DNA of 64,000 nucleotides, from contig FN648707.1 of the NCBI GenBank assembly GCA_000310025.1, forward strand, positions 958,623-1,022,622, given 5' to 3'. This DNA comes from Ectocarpus siliculosus. Its lineage: Eukaryota > Sar > Phaeophyceae > Ectocarpales > Ectocarpaceae. Under the pieces are notes generated by a model. The model was not told the origin of the DNA, did not search any database, and saw only the letters and a list, made by a program, of their open reading frames with translations. The translations under genes and the position numbers were made by a program. This document shows, piece by piece, positions 59,241 through 64,000 of this stretch; the first letter of the stretch is position 1; each line of letters opens with the position of its first letter.

Positions 59241-61164
59241 GGTACATGTACAAACGTGTTGTGGCAAATATGGCGTGTGTCAACTTTGCTTGTGTGTGTT
59301 AAGGAGGACGGACCCGATTCGCAGGGTATCCGTCGATTGACTTTTACCAGAATCGGTACACCTTCGCATGTGCGTGTGCGAAAACAGCACCAGGCAGCAG
59401 CAACTCTGCTGACACAAAAGGCTCTACTCTGGTCGTGCAGAGATGGAGCAACTGGTGGTGAAACCCGTGCATGTGAAAACCTTTTGATGATGTTTCAACT
59501 TGTTTTATTATTATTCGTGAGCCTTGCTCAGGCTACAGCGTACTTACTTGTTGATTTGTGGAGAGGAGGGAAAGTTGGGAGTAAGCTCGGTGGGCGAGCT
59601 CGTCCTTTGCCTGCCTGTCTCAAAATATATCCGTCGGTACCTACCGACAGACAACAAAGACCGGTCCGGCAACGTTCCGGGACCCGAATACCATTCTTAC
59701 GTGACGCAAATACCGTTCCTAGCAACCGCGACCGTAAAGGTCCTAGAGAAGTTCCATGAACCATTCTACGTAAAGACGATAAACCATTCCTGGGAACTTT
59801 CCGGAGAGCGGGTCCAGGAACTCAACACTTTCTTAGAATATTCTTCGAGCAGCACAAACTTTTCGCATATGCAACCCGAACCATACACATTGTACCATTC
59901 ATCATTGCATACAGCAACTAAAAGCAGTAACTAGTATCCAAATAGCATACTGCGCTATGGGGTGACACACCTGCCCAATCGACCCAGGGCGCGAGAAGGG
60001 AGGACATGCAAGCTCTCACATGATGACCACTCTGAAAGGCACCCCATATGCCGAACAAGACAGCGGCGATCCACGCTGACCACGCTGGCTACCGTAATAT
60101 AGACTTGCGCTTGCGGACGACGCCCGGACGCCCGGACGGCCAACAGCAATACGGTTCTGCTCCGTCATACATTACTGTTCGGCGCGTGCAACCAATATTC
60201 CGCCGCTTTGGCGTCTCCTCTTCCTATCTCCTTCGGAGAGGCAGGGGAGAAGGGTTGTCGACTTGTTCGAAGGCAATGGTTGAGGGAAACTTTCCTGTCG
60301 AAACTTCATGTTTCCTCCAGGCTTGCAGTATATAGCCCGAAGAGGTATTGCCGGGTGGTAGGCGGGCAGGCGGGCAGGCGGCGGGAGAAATATACCCAGT
60401 GGACACAAAAGAACAATAATAATATAATGCATCATTTCGACTTTCGACGCTACCTGGACGCTACGCTCTGGTATCCAGTTGGTTCGGACCCGGCCAGCTG
60501 CCGACTTTGTACACCGCTCCAAAACCTAGGCTATTATTGTAGCCCTAACCCCAACCCAACCGACCCGACCCAAACCTCTGCCGTGGGAGAGTACTACATT
60601 ACATTGCTGTACTGAGTAAGCCTAGGCCGCACCAAGCCGCGGCGCAAGAGGGGAGGCTTGGTTGCTGTGCATTCTTAGGGCTAGGTTGTTGGGAAAAGTG
60701 AAAAGCTAGGTTGCCGTGCAGGGCTGCACCTACCCAACAAATGTTCCGAGAATTGGGATTCCGACCGTCACGTTCGACCAAGTCTTCAGCACTCACTGCT
60801 GGCTCCTTTCCTGTTCAGCGAGTAGCTGTTCTGATGATGATGAAAAGAATACGCTGACCAGGACCTAGCCTATGGACATTTTTTCTTTCGAAGCGGCTAG
60901 CCTACAGCCAGCGGTAGTTCAACTCGCGTCATTCCCGCTCACGTAAAGAAGAGTGCGGCATGGCGTGAGATAATGACGTGGGAAAGGTCTGATTCGGCCG
61001 TCACACTCTCTCCGAACAGAGGAAAAAAAACGAAATAGACGGCTGCCGTAAGAATTCCTCCGTACGTTGGCATTTTGCCCCAAGTATTTCGGACGGGCCG
61101 CAGAACGGCGCTTATATTACGTTGTTGTTGTTGTTGTTACGTGCGTGGGTTCCAAAAGTAAGTG

Positions 61165-61222
61165 TGAATAGTGAAAAGTGCGAAAAAAGTGCGGAAAATG
61201 CGAAAAGTGCGAAAAGTTCGGT
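61165..61222 (+). repeat. Short tandem repeat of GTGCGAAAA
   Basis: About five imperfect units of AGTGCGAAAA or AAATGCGAAAA follow one another. Non-coding. Confidence 0.8.
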
Positions 61223-62237
61223 GAGAGTAAAAATAGGTTAAGGCGAAAGCCTCTCTATTTATAGCTGTGTCAAGGTGTAAAAGTCTACTCAATCAAGGTT
61301 CCTTGACTCTTCGTGGATCAACCAAGGCTGCCGACCCAGACACGTCGTCGCTGCTGAGACCTTTGGCGCACAACCTCGTGGGAAAAACCACACCTGTGAG
61401 CCTTCCTCCCGCTCTTCCCGGTGGTTGTGATCGCCATCATCGCCGTCGCGCCTTCATCCTCATCGAGGAGGCTTCACCCCCGCAGGTGTGTGTAAGCGTC
61501 TCGTACAGCTAAATAGTCTCATACATTGTAGGCACAGAGGGAGATAGAGGAGCAGACAGGAGAGGGGGTTATTTGTGTTGTGGTCCCCGCCGGTGCGAAG
61601 TGCTGAGGGCAGAGCGCCTGTCCAGGTGTCCACGGTGGCGAATAGAGCTGAAGCAAACCTGAAAGTAGATAGTGTGGATCAAATCTTGAATGGAGACGCG
61701 GGGTTGTGGGAACTTACACGTACAGCAGTTCGACTGCTGTACGCCAACTGGAAGAAGGAGCGAATCATTCGCAATCGACCGCAAACGTGCCGCACCCGAA
61801 ACGTTTGATGCTGCTTTGACTGCATGCATGGAACTCTTCGCTCACAAGCAACCACGGCCTACTGTAAGCCACTGCTTGAAGTTCGACAGCCATGGTGTCT
61901 GAGAGTCTTCCCATACCCTCGAAAAGCAGGCCTGGGTGAAGCGATTCTTCGCGACTCGAAGTTGGAACTTTTTCAAGGCAGAAACAAGTTGGCAGAAAAG
62001 TAGAAACACTTTTCAGTTTCTCAATGGTTTTCTGAGCGATGTGTGGCGAGGTTAGCCAAGCTCAACCGGGGTGGTTCTGCTTCAAGCTGGCTCAAGAATA
62101 AGCGTTTCGGGCGGTGCCATCGCCGCGGAAACGCACAATCCGAGACTCTTGAGGTCTGCACACATACATGCTTTGCCAGGGAATATACATGTCTAGGTAT
62201 TCTACTAGGTTTACTATCAACATAACAAGTATGCACT

Positions 62238-62446
62238 TGATCCGACGCTCCCTCAGACCAGACGCTCCCTCAGACCAGCTTAGCTACAATAATACCGTTC
62301 TTTATGTTCGTTCTTTCCGTTTTCGATTGGAAAATCAGAGATAGACGAGCAGGGATGCTAATTGCTTGCTGCTTGCCTATCTCTGCTTGTCCAATCGAAA
62401 AACGCAAAGAACGAGCTTGTAGCTGGTCTGTGGTAGCGTCGGATCA
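62238..62446. mobile_element. Foldback element of about 209 bp
   Basis: TGATCCGACGCT at 62238 is mirrored by AGCGTCGGATCA ending 62446. Further in, CGTTCTTTCCGTTTTCGATT (62304-62330) is mirrored by AATCGAAAAACGCAAAGAAC near 62395, and CAGAGATAG by CTATCTCTG. The left arm contains an extra tandem copy of GACGCTCCCTCAGACCA. A half-site (AATCGAATAACGGAAAGAAC and AGTCGGAT) recurs near 62793-62826. No coding capacity. Confidence 0.7.
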
Positions 62447-64000
62447 GACAAAATGGTGTACCAGCGGTTTCGCAGAAGGTGCGGAGCGAATTTTTCCGCT
62501 ACGTACAGTAGTGTTACACGTGTGGAATTGACCGCAAGAGGGCTACGTTAGATTCTACTGTTGTTGCTTTGACGGTAGAACTCTTCGCGCACAAGCAACT
62601 GCTCTAGTTCGACTGCCATGGTGTCTGAGAATCTTCGCATACCTGGAAAGCAGCGCTGGATACTAGCTAGAAGCCACGTGTGAGCAGTTCTGCAAACTTC
62701 AAGAGGAAGTTTTCGCTAATAACAAACGTAGATTCCACTTGCGCACTTTCAATAATTCACGTTGCGGTGCTGTGCGCCATCCCTACTTGGTTAATCGAAT
62801 AACGGAAAGAACGCATTAGAGTCGGATGCCATATTTTAGTGGCGGGTGTGCAGATGCTGCGGAATTGGTTTGCTTGGTCAAAATTAACTTGTTAGGCCGA
62901 AAAAGGGCCGAAAACCACCGAATCTTCGATTTCTTGATTTTCGTTCAAGAACAACACCGAACAGCGCGATCGAAGCTTTTTCTGACCTTCAAGTAAAGTT
63001 TGTTTTTTGAGCAATCTCCACGCTATTTTCAAGAGATTGTTACCACGGAGCCCCCCGCGTACGACCAGCCCTCCCGGCTGACCCCCCCTTTTTCTTTCCG
63101 TAGGGATGAACCCCTGTAAGAGCGCGTTCCTCTCTGCTCACTTGCACCAGTTGTACCTGTGGGTGACATCGCTGGTGTCCATTTTTCAATAACCACGGGT
63201 GTGAGAAAAAAACAATTTCGTTGCATTCGGCAATGCGTGTACGCACCATCTCACGTACCGCTGCCTTTCCTTTTTTTGTGTTTTTTCCAGTTCCCGGTTT
63301 TAGAGAGCGCGTGCCTTTAGTTCCTCTCTGCTCGCACTTGCAGCGTTGCATTATCATGGCGAAATGTGATGATACATACACCGAAAGGGTATCATACAGC
63401 CGTCGAGAACGCAGAAGGATCGGATCGCTGGAAGAGCCCGGTCCTTTTTTTTCGTGGGGTGCGGCAGTCACATCTCAGCAGCAGTATCGCCGTTCTCTTC
63501 TTGTTGGAGTTTAATCGCTGCCTGTCTGTGTCGGTCATGGTCACACACACCTCGCCCATCAAGGAAGAGCAGTCACTCTCCACTCAAGGTCTCAACGCGC
63601 CCAGCGCTGATACTGCTGTATCGTTAGTATGCCACAGCGAGATGTGATGTACACTCAGCAAGAGGGTACATGTATATGCACAGCAGTAGTCCAGAGTGCA
63701 ACAGGATTAGTCATGATGAAGATGTCAAATTATATGTGTAATTCCTTCCTCGCACGTCGTCCACGCCTACCACAATAGTAAATATTTTTCAAATCATTGT
63801 GACCATCCTCTATCGATTAACCGTTAACAGCCGTTCATGCCTACCTAACAACATTAATATTAATACATTAACATTAATACTTTTTCAATTGGCACTACCT
63901 GACTGTTATCCAAAGTGAAGCGGTGGGTCGCGCAGCACCGTACCGCTAGGCGCCCTTCCTTGTACATACGCTGTCTATGTCAAACGAATTTTTGCCAGCC

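Larger units (their letters stand above)
59241..64000. other. Region without a supported gene
   Basis: No protein family was recognised. A plus-strand frame of 189 codons (59190-59759) lacks an ATG start. A frame at 59524-59934 is probably chance. Visible structure: GGCAGGCG repeats at 60362-60380, GTTGTT at 61122-61138, (GTGCGAAAA)n at about 61165-61222, a motif hairpin at 61721-61745, a foldback element at 62238-62446, and an AT-rich end at 63830-63890. Confidence 0.4.

Noticed and set aside
59190-59934. Coding gene downstream of the exostosin
   Set aside because: Two long frames overlap, the longer lacks an ATG, and neither has a motif or splice-phase support.
60362-60580. GGCAGGCG and CCCTAACCCCAACCC-like sequence considered as telomeric
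   Set aside because: Only short irregular units, not a TTAGGG or TTTAGGG array.
1-64000. CRISPR arrays, rRNA genes, bacterial operons
   Set aside because: No regularly spaced direct repeats of CRISPR type, no rRNA core sequences and no Shine-Dalgarno-led gene series were seen.

Overview
This window is eukaryotic nuclear DNA. Its protein-coding genes are broken into short exons by GT-AG introns of about 0.1 to 1.9 kb, gene density is low, and most remaining DNA is decayed mobile elements and short repeats. No bacterial operon structure, rRNA, CRISPR array or intact virus genome is visible. The large introns, the GT47 exostosin gene, the moderately GC-rich exons and the repeat content fit a stramenopile alga, most likely a brown alga. 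That assignment is inference from gene style, not from a marker gene.

Layout: (1) 2.9-7.1 kb, minus: NAA20, catalytic subunit of the NatB N-terminal acetyltransferase, five exons, apparently complete. (2) 7.4-12.5 kb, plus, divergent from NAA20 across about 320 bp: an E2-fold, UBC12-like protein with serine at the expected catalytic cysteine position and a glutamine-rich C-terminal tail. (3) 16.1-20.0 kb, minus: ribosomal protein eL15 (RPL15), four coding exons, complete. (4) 21.9-25.2 kb, plus: exons resembling the Pol I initiation factor TAF1C/Rrn6. (5) 26.7-30.0 kb, plus: an unassigned gene with a long Ser/Asp/Arg/Gly-rich region. (6) 31.9-33.0 kb, minus: an unassigned two-exon gene. (7) 35.3-41.6 kb: a decayed duplicate of the 3' end of the exostosin gene, split by a defective Copia retrotransposon with two LTRs of about 220 bp. 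(8) 42.4-44.5 kb: a 2.1-kb Tc1/mariner-like element with identical 26-bp inverted ends, including the target TA, enclosing a retroelement-like fragment. (9) 44.5-49.4 kb: repeats, including a striking patch of short palindromes centred on CATG. (10) 50.0-58.5 kb, plus: a multi-exon GT47 exostosin-family glycosyltransferase with an N-terminal membrane anchor. (11) 58.5-64 kb: no confident gene, several foldback and short tandem repeats.

The genes do not form one pathway. NAA20, eL15 and the TAF1C-like factor are housekeeping functions (protein modification, ribosome, rRNA transcription). The exostosin is expected to act in the secretory pathway on cell-wall or matrix polysaccharide. The E2-like protein belongs to the ubiquitin/NEDD8 fold but may be non-catalytic. 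Exon boundaries were placed by hand from splice signals, reading phase and remembered family conservation. Where phase closed across every junction (NAA20, E2-like, RPL15, most exostosin exons) they are reliable. Elsewhere they are models.
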